Under the pieces are notes generated by a model. It saw only the letters and a program-made list of their open reading frames with translations, had not been told where the DNA came from and ran no database searches. This document shows, piece by piece, positions 39,550 through 48,358 of a stretch of 64,000 nt of DNA. A program made the translations under genes and the position numbers. Origin of the DNA: JBGANR01 sp044222225 (GTDB lineage Bacteria; Actinomycetota; Actinomycetes; Mycobacteriales; Mycobacteriaceae); contig JBGANR010000018.1 in NCBI GenBank assembly GCA_044222225.1, positions 24,693 to 88,692 of the forward strand, in the 5' to 3' direction. Numbering within the stretch: the stretch's first letter is position 1; each line of letters starts with the position of its first letter.

Positions 39550-40941
39550 ATGACGTCCTTCATCCATTGGCTACAGCATGAGACGGGCGGTCTGCTGCTG
39601 CTGGCAGGCATCAGCATCGCAGCGCTGCTGTTCCTCATCATCAAGGTCAAGCTCGAGCCGTTCATCGCGCTGATCCTCGTCTCGCTCGGCCTCGCACTCG
39701 TCGCCGGCGTCTCGATCGAGAAGCTCGTCGGTTCACCCAGTACAGCGAGCAAATCGCTGCTGGAGACCGGTTTCGCCGGCATCCTCGGTCACATCGCGCC
39801 GATCATCGGCCTCGGTACCGTGCTGGGCGCGATCCTGGAGCGCTCCGGCGGCGCCGACGTCCTCACCGACCGGATGCTCCGGCTCTTCGGTCCGAAGGGC
39901 GCCCCGCTGGCGATGGGCGTCGTCGGCCTCATCCTGGGCATCCCGGTGTTCTTCGACATCGGCATCTTCATCCTGGCACCGCTCGTCTACGTCGCCGCCA
40001 AGCGCGGCGGACAGTCGCTGGTGCTCTACGCGATGCCGATGCTCGCGGGCCTCTCGATGACGCACGCCTTCCTGCCACCGCACCCCGGTCCCGTCACGGC
40101 CGCCGGCGAGCTGCACGTCTCGCTCGGCTGGATCATCGTCATGGGCCTCGCCTGCGGCATCCCCGCCTGGTTCGTCTCCGGTGTCGCGTGGGGCTCGTGG
40201 ATCGGCAAGCGCATCAACGTCGAGGTGCCCGAGGAGATGGTGCCCGAGGAGGGCCACGCCACCGGGCGGCCGCCGGCGCTGGGCACCATCGCCTTCATCA
40301 TCGCGGTCCCGATGGTCCTCATCCTCGGCGCGACGTTCGGCGACGTGGCCCTGACGAAGGGCACGCTCGCGCACTCGGTGCTCGTCTTCCTCGGCACCCC
40401 GGCCATCGCGCTGACCATCGGCGTCGTCGTCGCGCTGTACCTGCTCGGCACCCGCCGCGGGATGCCCGCCGGCGACATCGCGACGATGACGGCCAACGCG
40501 CTCAAGCCGATCGGCATGATCCTGCTCGTCGTCGGTGCAGGCGCGTTCTTCGGCGCGGTGCTGCGCGCCACCGGCGTCGGCGACGCGATCGCGTCCTCCA
40601 TGACCGACCTCGGCCTGCCGATCATCGTCTCGTCCTACGTCATCAGCGTGGCGCTGCGGATCGCACAGGGTTCGGCCACCGTCGCCATCGTCACGACGGC
40701 GGGCATCGTCGGCAACAGCGTGGCCGCCGGCGGCTTCTCCCCGGCCCAGATCGCCCTCATCGTCATCGCCATCTCGGCCGGCTCGATCATCCTCAGCCAC
40801 GTCAACGACGGCGGTTTCTGGATCGTCTCGCGCTACTTCAACCTGACCGTCAAGGAGACGCTGCTGACGTGGTCGGTCCTCGAGACCATCCTCTCGGTGG
40901 TCGGCTTCGCGGTCGCGATGCTGATCTGGGTGATCATCTGA
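39550..40941 (+). CDS. GntP-family gluconate/sugar-acid permease
   Basis: The 463-residue protein has 12-14 hydrophobic segments and clear GntP blocks: GFAGILGHIAPIIGLGTVLGAILERSGGAD, IPVFFDIGIFILAPLVY, THAFLPPHPGPV, and SHVNDGGFWIVSRYF near the C terminus. GntP proteins carry gluconate and related hydroxy acids with protons. GGAGGTACG precedes the ATG. As the last gene of the deaminase-deacylase-aldolase operon it is probably the uptake system for the pathway's substrate. Confidence 0.95.
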   Translation: MTSFIHWLQHETGGLLLLAGISIAALLFLIIKVKLEPFIALILVSLGLALVAGVSIEKLVGSPSTASKSLLETGFAGILGHIAPIIGLGTVLGAILERSGGADVLTDRMLRLFGPKGAPLAMGVVGLILGIPVFFDIGIFILAPLVYVAAKRGGQSLVLYAMPMLAGLSMTHAFLPPHPGPVTAAGELHVSLGWIIVMGLACGIPAWFVSGVAWGSWIGKRINVEVPEEMVPEEGHATGRPPALGTIAFIIAVPMVLILGATFGDVALTKGTLAHSVLVFLGTPAIALTIGVVVALYLLGTRRGMPAGDIATMTANALKPIGMILLVVGAGAFFGAVLRATGVGDAIASSMTDLGLPIIVSSYVISVALRIAQGSATVAIVTTAGIVGNSVAAGGFSPAQIALIVIAISAGSIILSHVNDGGFWIVSRYFNLTVKETLLTWSVLETILSVVGFAVAMLIWVII

Positions 40942-41069
40942 CACCGGGCGCCTGTACCTCGCGCCACGCCCGGCGTATCGGCGACACGCCGCCGAGATCG
41001 TCAAAACCGACGTATGGCGGACGGAACCTCGCTAGTCTCGCCCAGACCGACGAACGAAGGAGAAGCGAT

Positions 41070-41372
41070 ATGCGTATCGCCGTCAAACGAACCCTCGCCG
41101 GAACCGGCATCGCCGCCGTCCTGGCGCTCGGCGCGCCGGGCCTCGCGGCCGCCGATCCGGTGGAGCCGGCACCCAAGCCGAGTGCCGCCGAGATGTTCTT
41201 CAAGGCCCTCGGCCCGGCGCCGAAGGACTGCGAGAAGCACTGGGACGTCGTCGAGGACGCCGTCAAGAAGAACGCGCCCGAGTGGAGCAAGGAATGGGTC
41301 GAGGCGTTCGACGACTGGTGTGAAGGCGACAAGCCGCCGGCCGAGGAGCCCAAGACGGAGACCCCCGCCTGA
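41070..41372 (+). CDS. Small secreted protein of unknown function
   Basis: The 100-residue precursor has a good signal peptide (RIAVKRTLAGTGIAAVLALGAPGLAAA / DPVEP). The mature protein of about 70 residues is acidic with two cysteines (KDCEKHW, DDWCEGD) that may pair, and a helical core PEWSKEWVEAFDDWC. The Pro/Glu tail looks unstructured. AAGGAGAAG precedes the ATG. I do not recognise the family. Confidence 0.8.
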   Translation: MRIAVKRTLAGTGIAAVLALGAPGLAAADPVEPAPKPSAAEMFFKALGPAPKDCEKHWDVVEDAVKKNAPEWSKEWVEAFDDWCEGDKPPAEEPKTETPA

Positions 41373-41416
41373 CGCGGTTCTCCGCCCACGACGGCGCCCG
41401 CACCGGTCGTACGAGG

Positions 41417-44227
41417 TCAGCTCCGCAACGCCCAGACCGCGATCTCCGTGCGGCTCGCCAGCCCGAGTTTCGCGAGGACGTTGCGGACGTGCGTCTCGAC
41501 GGTCCGCTCCGAGAGGACCAGCTCGGCGGCGATCTCCCGATTGGTCATCGCGCGAGCGACGAGCCGAACGACGTCCTCCTCACGCGGCGTCAGCGGTGAC
41601 GCCGCCCGCCGCTGGGCCGCGATCTCGGCGACGAGTGCCGCCGCCTGCGCCCCCGGCACGGCCATGTCCAGCCGGCGCAGCTCGGCGCAGGCCGCGGCGG
41701 CGCTCGCCGCGGCCTCGGTGAGATCCCGGCCACCCGCCGCCAACAGCGCCTTCGCCAGTCCCAGCCGGCCGAGCGCCACGTACGGGCGCGCACCGATCCG
41801 GGTGTCCATCGCGAGCCCTTCGCGAAAGAGCCGGACGGCGTCGTCCGTTCGCCCGCTGATCAGCGCGAACCCGGCGAGGACGCGGGCGAGCGAGCCGTGG
41901 AAGAACGGCAGGCCGGAGCCGTCCACCGCGTATTGACGTGCCGACGACGCCAGCAGCTCATAGCACCGTCCGGCGGTCTCGGCGTCGCCGAGCAGCTCCG
42001 CGCACAGGCCGAGCTGGTAGATCGTCGCCGTCCAGCGCAGCCCGGCGCGATAGTCGCCCACCAGCGGGCGCAGCGGCTCGAAGACGACCCGCGCCTCATC
42101 CATCCGACCGGCCAGCGCGTGCACGATCGGCGTCGTCAGCCGGACGATCGGCAGCGGCGGCGCGGCCCGGACGAACTCGTCGACACACGGGTCGATCTCC
42201 CCGCCGTCGCGCCGCACGAGCGCCAGCTGGACGCCGAAGGCGATCGACATGCCGACGCCGCTGACGTCCCCCATCCGCGTCGCGAGCGCTCGCCCGGCCG
42301 CGTTCTCGGCCCTGGCCTGCGCGAAATCGCCCGTGAACGCCCCGATCACCGCGGCCCACCGGTGGTGGTGCCAACGCGCCAGCGCCGAGCCGCCGTAGCG
42401 GGCGATGTCGTCGACGGCCGCCACCTCGCGCCGGAACTCGACCATGTTGCCCAGCTGCAGCGCCCCTTCCGCTCGCCACAGGTGACCCCACAGCGCCGCG
42501 ATCGGCCGGCTCGACGCGTCGCCCAGTTCGACGGCCCGGCGGCCGAGTTCCAGCCGCTCGGCCACGGTGGTGAGCCCGGTGATGCACTGGTGCCGGGCCG
42601 CCAGCGCTTCGAGGACGGCGGTGCCGTCACCGGAGAGCTCGGCCTCCGCGAGCGCGTCCGCAGCCAGCCCCGCCGGCGATACCTCCGGCGCCTCGCCTGC
42701 GCTCGCCTCCGCCATGCCCACGGCCAGTTGCGCGCGCAGCCGGGCCCGCGTCGCATGCGCGGTCGGCGGGAGCAGACGCAAGGCCCGCTCACTGAGCCGC
42801 ACGACGGTGCGCAGCGTCGCAGGGTCGCCGACGCCGTGGACGACGAGCGCCGCGCGGGCGAGCAGGTCGGACCTGCCGCCCGGCTCGGCGAGGTCGGCGG
42901 CCCGCACGCAGTCCTCGACGGCGTCCCCCACGCGTCCGGCGAGATACCTCGCCTCGGCGAGACGGATCAGCAGTTCGGCATCACGCGGCGCGTCCGGGGG
43001 GCGGCCATCGTTCGCCCGGACGGCAAGCGCGGCGAACCCGGCCGCGTCGTCGAACGCCCGTAGGCCGCGGGCCTCGTCGTCGGCACGAACGGCCCACCGG
43101 ACACGCTCGGCCACGACATCAGGACCGCCGGCCCGGTGCCAGTGCAGCGCGACGGAGCCCGCACGGCCGGGCCCTGCGCCGTCTGACAGCACGATCGCGG
43201 CGCACCGGTGCAAGGCCGCGCGCTCGGTGCCCGAGAGCTCGGCGTAGATCGCGTCCCGAACCAGGGCGTGGGTGAAGGCCAGTTCGCCGGCGGAGGTCTC
43301 GCGCAGGATCCCGGCCCGGACGGCGTCGTCGATCGCCGCGTCGGCGCCGCCGAGCAGCGCGCCGAGGACGTCGCGGTCGAACCGCTCACCGAGCACGCTC
43401 GCGACGTCCACCGCCCGGCGAGCCGACGCACCGAGGTCGGCCGCCCGCGCCGCAACGAGTCGCCGCAGCTGCGGACGGCTCGACATGAGCGCCGGCAGCC
43501 GGCCACAGCCGTGCACGGCGACGTCCTCGGCGACGAGCCGGACGAGGAGCGGGTTCCCGCCGCAGCGCCGGTGCAGGTCGGCGGCCAGATCACCGGGGAC
43601 GGCGGGGCGGCCGGACGCGTCGCCGAGCAGCGTCGGCAGCCACGCGGCGACGTCGCCGGCCGAGAGCGGGCCGAGCTCGATCGTCGTCACCCGCTCGTCG
43701 CGGATCAGCTCCGGCGACGTCGCGGCGAAGACCGACGTCCCGGCATCGCCGCCGCCGGCGTCCCGGTACGTGACGAGCACGAGGAGCCGCTGCTCGCCGA
43801 GGGCGTCCACGACGTGCCGCAACAGCCGGACCGAGCCCGGATCGGCGAGGTGCATGTCCTCCAACACGAGCAGCAGGCCGGTGTCACCGGCCCTGGCGAG
43901 CACGGCGTCGGCCAGCGCACCGTCCCGTTCGAAGGCGGCCGACGCGTCGAGCCGGTCGACGGGCGACGCCGCGATCGCCTCCAGCTCGGGCCACCGACGC
44001 ATCGCACGCCGCCAAGGCCACAGCGGCGGCGCGCCGAGATCGTCGCTCGCATGCCCGGTGGCGACGGCAAGCCCTGCCTCGGCGGCCGACTCCTCTGCGG
44101 CCCGGGCGAGCCGCGATTTACCGATACCGGCCGCCCCGGAGACGAGGACGACGCCGGCCCGGCCGCCGCGAGCCGCACGCAGCGCCCGGCGCAGCACCGC
44201 GACCTCGCCGCTTCGCCCCACGAGCAC
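41417..44227 (-). CDS. Large AAA-ATPase LuxR-type regulator (LAL)
   Basis: The 936-residue protein has an N-terminal STAND/AAA module with Walker A GAAGIGKS (31-38) and Walker B-like LLLVLEDMHLAD, a long TPR-like helical middle, and a C-terminal LuxR helix-turn-helix (SPLTPREEDVVRLVARAMTNREIAAELVLSERTVETHVRNVLAKLG). These proteins switch on target genes when ATP and an effector are bound. It starts at GTG 44227, divergent from a small conserved gene. The target is unknown. Confidence 0.92.
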   Translation of the reverse strand: MLVGRSGEVAVLRRALRAARGGRAGVVLVSGAAGIGKSRLARAAEESAAEAGLAVATGHASDDLGAPPLWPWRRAMRRWPELEAIAASPVDRLDASAAFERDGALADAVLARAGDTGLLLVLEDMHLADPGSVRLLRHVVDALGEQRLLVLVTYRDAGGGDAGTSVFAATSPELIRDERVTTIELGPLSAGDVAAWLPTLLGDASGRPAVPGDLAADLHRRCGGNPLLVRLVAEDVAVHGCGRLPALMSSRPQLRRLVAARAADLGASARRAVDVASVLGERFDRDVLGALLGGADAAIDDAVRAGILRETSAGELAFTHALVRDAIYAELSGTERAALHRCAAIVLSDGAGPGRAGSVALHWHRAGGPDVVAERVRWAVRADDEARGLRAFDDAAGFAALAVRANDGRPPDAPRDAELLIRLAEARYLAGRVGDAVEDCVRAADLAEPGGRSDLLARAALVVHGVGDPATLRTVVRLSERALRLLPPTAHATRARLRAQLAVGMAEASAGEAPEVSPAGLAADALAEAELSGDGTAVLEALAARHQCITGLTTVAERLELGRRAVELGDASSRPIAALWGHLWRAEGALQLGNMVEFRREVAAVDDIARYGGSALARWHHHRWAAVIGAFTGDFAQARAENAAGRALATRMGDVSGVGMSIAFGVQLALVRRDGGEIDPCVDEFVRAAPPLPIVRLTTPIVHALAGRMDEARVVFEPLRPLVGDYRAGLRWTATIYQLGLCAELLGDAETAGRCYELLASSARQYAVDGSGLPFFHGSLARVLAGFALISGRTDDAVRLFREGLAMDTRIGARPYVALGRLGLAKALLAAGGRDLTEAAASAAAACAELRRLDMAVPGAQAAALVAEIAAQRRAASPLTPREEDVVRLVARAMTNREIAAELVLSERTVETHVRNVLAKLGLASRTEIAVWALRS

Positions 44228-44339
44228 GCCGTCATCATGCGCGCACGTTCAGTGCCTCCGCTACGTACGAGCACTGATTACAGACGAACTCGGCCGGCGC
44301 AGTCTGATGGCACACCCACCACGACCCGGGAGGCCAACC

Positions 44340-44675
44340 ATGTACGCACAGATCGTCCGCTTCGGCGGACCGCGCAGCGATGAACTCGTCGCCGCCGGCG
44401 AACGCGCCGGCCGCGAGCGGGTGATCCCCGCCGTCGCCGCCGACCCGCGGTTGCGGGCCGCGCATCGCGGCACCTACATCCTGCGGACGCCGGACGGCGG
44501 CGAGCTCGTCCTCGTCCTCAGCGATCGCGACGACCTCTGGCAGCACGCCGCGGACGTCATCGACGGCACCGCGTTGCTGCCCGGCGAGGATCCGGCGCTG
44601 CTCACCGGGCCGGACGGCGTCGAGCAGTACCGCGTCGTCGCCGCCTTCGGCGCGGACTACACCGAGCTGTCCTGA
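44340..44675 (+). CDS. Small conserved hypothetical protein
   Basis: The 111-residue protein starts YAQIVRFGGPRSDELVAAGERAG and may adopt a dimeric alpha-beta barrel (monooxygenase-like ABM) fold: the first strand, a central helix (RVIPAVAADPRL) and later strands TYILRTPDGGELVLVLSDR. I cannot assign a function. It is divergent from the LuxR ATPase gene, a common position for a regulated target. GGGAGG precedes the ATG. Repeat copy D starts 7 bp after its stop. Confidence 0.78.
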   Translation: MYAQIVRFGGPRSDELVAAGERAGRERVIPAVAADPRLRAAHRGTYILRTPDGGELVLVLSDRDDLWQHAADVIDGTALLPGEDPALLTGPDGVEQYRVVAAFGADYTELS

Positions 44676-44681
44676 TACCGA

Positions 44682-44755
44682 CCGGTACCTGTCGCTGAGC
44701 GGGGCGACGCGACGATATACGTCGGCACGCCCCGCTCAGCGACAGCTTTCGCCGG
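44682..44755. repeat. Dispersed palindromic element, copy D
   Basis: Exact 18-bp arms CTGTCGCTGAGCGGGGCG (44689-44706) and their complement (44728-44745), flanked by CCGG at both ends and centred on GACGATATACGTC. It lies between two convergent genes and is the best-preserved copy. Confidence 0.88.
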
Positions 44756-44775
44756 CCAGGTGATCCTGTCCGGTC

Positions 44776-46317
44776 TCAGCGCAGCGGCGGACCCCACTCG
44801 ATCGCGCCCCGAAGCGCCGCTTTGACCAGTTTTCCGCCCGGATTGCGCGGCAACGGCCCGGTCGCGATGGACAGGTACTGCGGCACCTTGAAGTCGGCCA
44901 GTTGCTCGCGGCAGTGCGCGAGCACCGCCTCGACGTCCGGCGTCGCCTCGCCGCCGTAGACCACGGCGCCGACCTTCTCCCCCATGACGTCGTCCGGCAC
45001 GGCGATGACGGCCGCCTCCAGCACGCCCGGTGCCGCGACGAGCGCCGCCTCGACCTCGATGCTCGAGATGTTCTCACCGCCGCGGATGATGATGTCCTTC
45101 GCGCGGTCGAAGATGTGAACGCGCCCGGCCTCGTCGACGCGGACGATGTCGCCGGTGCACAGCCAGCGCCCCGACTCCTCGTCGAGGAACGCGCTCGCCG
45201 TCGCCTCCGGACGCTCCCAGTAGGCGGTCAGGATGTTGCCGCCGCGGGCCACGAGCTCACCGTAGGACGGATCATCGTCGCGCGGGATCACCCCGAGGTC
45301 GACGCCCGGCACCGCGTAGCCGACGGAGTCGGCGTGCGCCACGGCGTCCTCGTGCGGCAGGACCGTGAGGAGCGAGGACGTCTCCGTCATGCCGTAGCCG
45401 TTCTGGACGCGCGCCGCCGGGAACGCCTCCTGCAGCGCCCGCACGAGCGACGGCGCGATCGGCGCGCCGCCGTAGGCGATCCAGCGCACCGTCGACAGGT
45501 CCGCGGCCGCCAGCTCCGGACGCCGCAGCAGCAGCGCATAGATCGCGGGCACGGTGACGAGGAAGCTGATCCGCTCCTCGGCGATCGCCGCGACGAGACC
45601 CGGCAGATCGAGTGCCGGAAGGATCACCGCCGCGCCGCCGAGGCTCAGCGCCGGGACGAGCTGCGAATTGCATCCGGTGACGTGGAACAGCGGCACGCTG
45701 ATGAGCGTCCGGAAGTCCTCGCCCATGTCCCGGTCCAGCCAGAACGCCCGGACGGCGTTCTCGACGTTCGAGAGGAACGCCTCGTGGGTCGTCGGCACGC
45801 CCTTCGGATGACCGGTCGTCCCCGAGGTGTAGAAGAAGGCCGCGATGTCGCCGGGGCCGAGTCCGTCGGCGACCGTCGGTGCCCCGTCCGGCAGCGGGGC
45901 GTCCGCGGCCAGATCGACGCGCGCGCCCGAGTCGGCGAGCACGAACTCGACCTCCGGCCGCGACGAGCGCGTGTTGACGGCGACCACGACACCGCCCGCC
46001 ATGATCGTGCCGTAGAACGCGAGCACCCAGTCGGCGCCCGCCGGATAGCGCACCGCCACCCGGTCGCCGCGCTCGACGCCGCTCGCGACGAGTCCGCCGG
46101 CGACGCGCGCGGACCGGTCCCACAGCTGCCGGTAGGTCAGCCGCACGCCGCCGAGTTCGACGAGCGCCTCGGCGTCCGGACGGGCGTCGACCTGCGCGCG
46201 CAGCGCCGCGAGCAGCGACCCGGGCAGGTCCGCGAAGCGCGGCGTGCCACCGTCGTCGATCCGGACGCCCTCGCGATCGAACGGGTTGTGCTCTCGCCCG
46301 ATGAGCCGGACGGTCAC
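44776..46317 (-). CDS. Acyl-CoA synthetase (AMP-forming)
   Basis: The 513-residue adenylating enzyme has FFYTSGTTGHPKGVPTTH (P-loop), YGGAPIAPSLV, NGYGMTETSS, YWERPEATASAF, WLCTGDIVRVDEAGRVHIFDRAKDIIIRGGENIS (hinge and A8) and the catalytic lysine in NPGGKLVKAALR. It activates a carboxylic acid as a CoA thioester. The GTG start overlaps the stop of the upstream lactonase-like gene (GTGA), so the ring-opened product of that enzyme may be its substrate. Confidence 0.93.
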   Translation of the reverse strand: MTVRLIGREHNPFDREGVRIDDGGTPRFADLPGSLLAALRAQVDARPDAEALVELGGVRLTYRQLWDRSARVAGGLVASGVERGDRVAVRYPAGADWVLAFYGTIMAGGVVVAVNTRSSRPEVEFVLADSGARVDLAADAPLPDGAPTVADGLGPGDIAAFFYTSGTTGHPKGVPTTHEAFLSNVENAVRAFWLDRDMGEDFRTLISVPLFHVTGCNSQLVPALSLGGAAVILPALDLPGLVAAIAEERISFLVTVPAIYALLLRRPELAAADLSTVRWIAYGGAPIAPSLVRALQEAFPAARVQNGYGMTETSSLLTVLPHEDAVAHADSVGYAVPGVDLGVIPRDDDPSYGELVARGGNILTAYWERPEATASAFLDEESGRWLCTGDIVRVDEAGRVHIFDRAKDIIIRGGENISSIEVEAALVAAPGVLEAAVIAVPDDVMGEKVGAVVYGGEATPDVEAVLAHCREQLADFKVPQYLSIATGPLPRNPGGKLVKAALRGAIEWGPPLR

Positions 46318-47297
46318 CTCGTGCCGCCGGAGAAATAGCGCCGCGGATTGTCGACGAGCATCGTGGTGATCTGCTCCTCGGTGACGCCGCGCTCGAGCAG
46401 CGCCGGCAGGACGTCATCGGAGATGTGGGTGTAGTGCCAGTTCGGCGACGCCTGGGTGATGACGGCCTGCGGATAGAAGTCGCTGTAGCAGGACGCGTCG
46501 TGGGCGAGCACCATCGATTCGGCGTAGCCGGCCTTCGCGAGTTCGACGACGGTGTTCACGCGGTCCTCGAACGGCAGCAGCAGGTCGATGCCGAAGCGGT
46601 CCATGCCGAGCAGTGCGCCGGAATCGGCCAGTTCCTTGAGGTGATCGAGGTCGGTCGAATCGCCGCTGTGGCCGATGACGACCTTCGTCATGTCGACGCC
46701 CTCCTCCCCGAAGATGCGCAGCGCGACGAGTCCGGTCTTGTCGTGCACGTGGGTGTGGATCGTGATGGGCGTGCCCGTCTCGACGTGAGCCTGGGCGACG
46801 GCGCGCATGACACGCTCGACGCCCTCGGTGAGCCCGTGGGTGTCGATCGCGCACTTGAGCAGGCCCGCCTTGACGCCGGTGCCGGCGATGCCCTCGCGGA
46901 TGTCGTTGATGAAGAGGTCGACCATCGGCTCGCGCGGAATGTCGACGATCCGCCCCGGGCCCAGGAAATGGAACTGGATGGGAACCTCGTGATAGGTGTA
47001 AATGCCTGTCGCCGCGACGATGTTGATGTCGACCTGCTCGTTGATCCGCTGAATGCGCGGGATGTAGCGGCCGAGCCCGATGACGGTCGGATCGACGATC
47101 GTCGTGATGCCGCGCGTCGTCAGCTCCTTGAGCTTGGCGACGGCGTCCGCGACGCGCTGGTCCTCGTCCCAGGGGTCCGGGTAGTCCGGGTAGTTCTGCC
47201 GGATCTCCGCGCCGATCGTGAAGACGTGCTCATGCATGAGCACCTTCCCCAGCGAATCGACGTCCACAGCGCCCTTGACCGTCTCCACCGTTGCCAT
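46314..47297 (-). CDS. Phosphotriesterase-family hydrolase (lactonase-like)
   Basis: The 327-residue amidohydrolase-fold enzyme has the binuclear-metal set: H22 and H24 (MHEHVF), a carboxylated-lysine candidate K148 (GLLKCAID), H181 (TIHTHVH), H210 (VIGHSGDSTD) and D267 (LAHDASC). Many such actinobacterial proteins hydrolyse lactones; parathion-type activity is usually a side reaction. It is coupled to an acyl-CoA synthetase. A TetR gene lies divergently 274 bp away. Confidence 0.92.
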   Translation of the reverse strand: MATVETVKGAVDVDSLGKVLMHEHVFTIGAEIRQNYPDYPDPWDEDQRVADAVAKLKELTTRGITTIVDPTVIGLGRYIPRIQRINEQVDINIVAATGIYTYHEVPIQFHFLGPGRIVDIPREPMVDLFINDIREGIAGTGVKAGLLKCAIDTHGLTEGVERVMRAVAQAHVETGTPITIHTHVHDKTGLVALRIFGEEGVDMTKVVIGHSGDSTDLDHLKELADSGALLGMDRFGIDLLLPFEDRVNTVVELAKAGYAESMVLAHDASCYSDFYPQAVITQASPNWHYTHISDDVLPALLERGVTEEQITTMLVDNPRRYFSGGTR

Positions 47298-47340
47298 CGC
47301 GACCTCTCCTTCATGTCCGCGACCACGCCCGGGAAATGAA

Positions 47341-47381
47341 CGGGCGGGATCGAGGACCCGCCCGGGGAATGACGTGGATCA
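47341..47381. promoter_or_regulatory. Leader hairpin and CRP-like half site upstream of lactonase gene
   Basis: CGGGCGGG (47341-47348) and CCCGCCCG (47357-47364) form an 8-bp stem in the probable 5' leader of the leftward gene. Just beyond, the minus strand reads TGTGATCCACGTCA, a partial CRP/GlxR-type palindrome. The rest of the 274-bp divergent gap shows no clear site. Confidence 0.35.
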
Positions 47382-47571
47382 CAACTGTTCAGCCTAGGAC
47401 GTGAGTCCGACTTCGCCTTCGGTTTCGGCCCGATCGACGACGGCGCCGAGCCGACTCGGGCGACCCTCCTCGCGCGCGGGCCATCTCGTCCGGAAGACTG
47501 AGAAGACTGAACGGCGCGAACCACCGTTCGACGAGTCGGCGGGATCACTCGCAGCAAAGGTAAGGACAGTG

Positions 47572-48294
47572 ATGAGCGCGACCGGTGAGCTACCCGCACC
47601 CTCCGATCGGGTGTACCACGACGACTGGCCGATGTCGTCCCTCGCCGACGAGCGGATGCTGCGCCAGCCGCCGGTCACCGCCCGCGGCATCCGCACCCGC
47701 GCCTCTCTCGTCGCGGCGGCGCGGACCGTCTTCGAACGGGACGGATTCCTCGACACCCGGCTCGCCGACATCGCCACCGAGGCCGGCTGCGCGATCGGCA
47801 CCTTCTACACCTATTTCGCCTCCAAAGAAGAGATCTTCCACGCCGTCCTCGACGACGTGCGCGAGGAGATGCTGCACCCGCGGGTGCACCTCCGTCCGGC
47901 CGACGACGCCGCCCGCCCCGACGCGGCCACGGCCTACGCGGTCATCGCATCGGGCAACCGGGCCTATCTCGAGTCCTATCAGCGCAATGCCAAGCTCATG
48001 CGCCTCCTGGAGCAGGTGGCGACGATCGACCCCCGGTTCCGGGCGATCCGGACGCGTCGCGCCGAGGCCTTCTTCGAGCGCAACGCGCGCAGCATCGCCG
48101 AGCTGCAGGCCGAGGGCCTGGTCGACGCCGACCTCGATCCGCTGCTGACGGCGATGGCCCTGTCGGCGATGGTCAGCCGGGTCGCCTACCACGTGTTCTG
48201 CTGCGCCGAGGACACGACGCCGCGCGTCGACGAGCTGGTCGACACCTGCACGCGGCTCTGGGCCAACGCACTCGGCCTGGACCGCCCGCGCTGA
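47572..48294 (+). CDS. TetR-family regulator
   Basis: The 240-residue protein has a 35-residue N-terminal arm, then a TetR helix-turn-helix (GIRTRASLVAAARTVFERDG, LADIATEAGCAIGTFYTYFASKEEIF) and a C-terminal ligand domain (AYLESYQRNAKLMRLLEQVATIDPRF, typical of fatty-acid/steroid-responsive TetRs). The ATG at 47572 follows AAAGGTAAGGA. Divergent from the lactonase/acyl-CoA synthetase operon, which it probably controls. Confidence 0.9.
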   Translation: MSATGELPAPSDRVYHDDWPMSSLADERMLRQPPVTARGIRTRASLVAAARTVFERDGFLDTRLADIATEAGCAIGTFYTYFASKEEIFHAVLDDVREEMLHPRVHLRPADDAARPDAATAYAVIASGNRAYLESYQRNAKLMRLLEQVATIDPRFRAIRTRRAEAFFERNARSIAELQAEGLVDADLDPLLTAMALSAMVSRVAYHVFCCAEDTTPRVDELVDTCTRLWANALGLDRPR

Positions 48295-48358
48295 ACCCAC
48301 CGCGCGGATCCATGTCGGCGCCGACGAGACGACCCGGCCCGTCAGGACCACCCCGCCC

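Noticed and set aside
3372..44755. CRISPR array
   Set aside because: The four related palindromes are 10-22 kb apart, not regularly spaced, and no cas genes are present.
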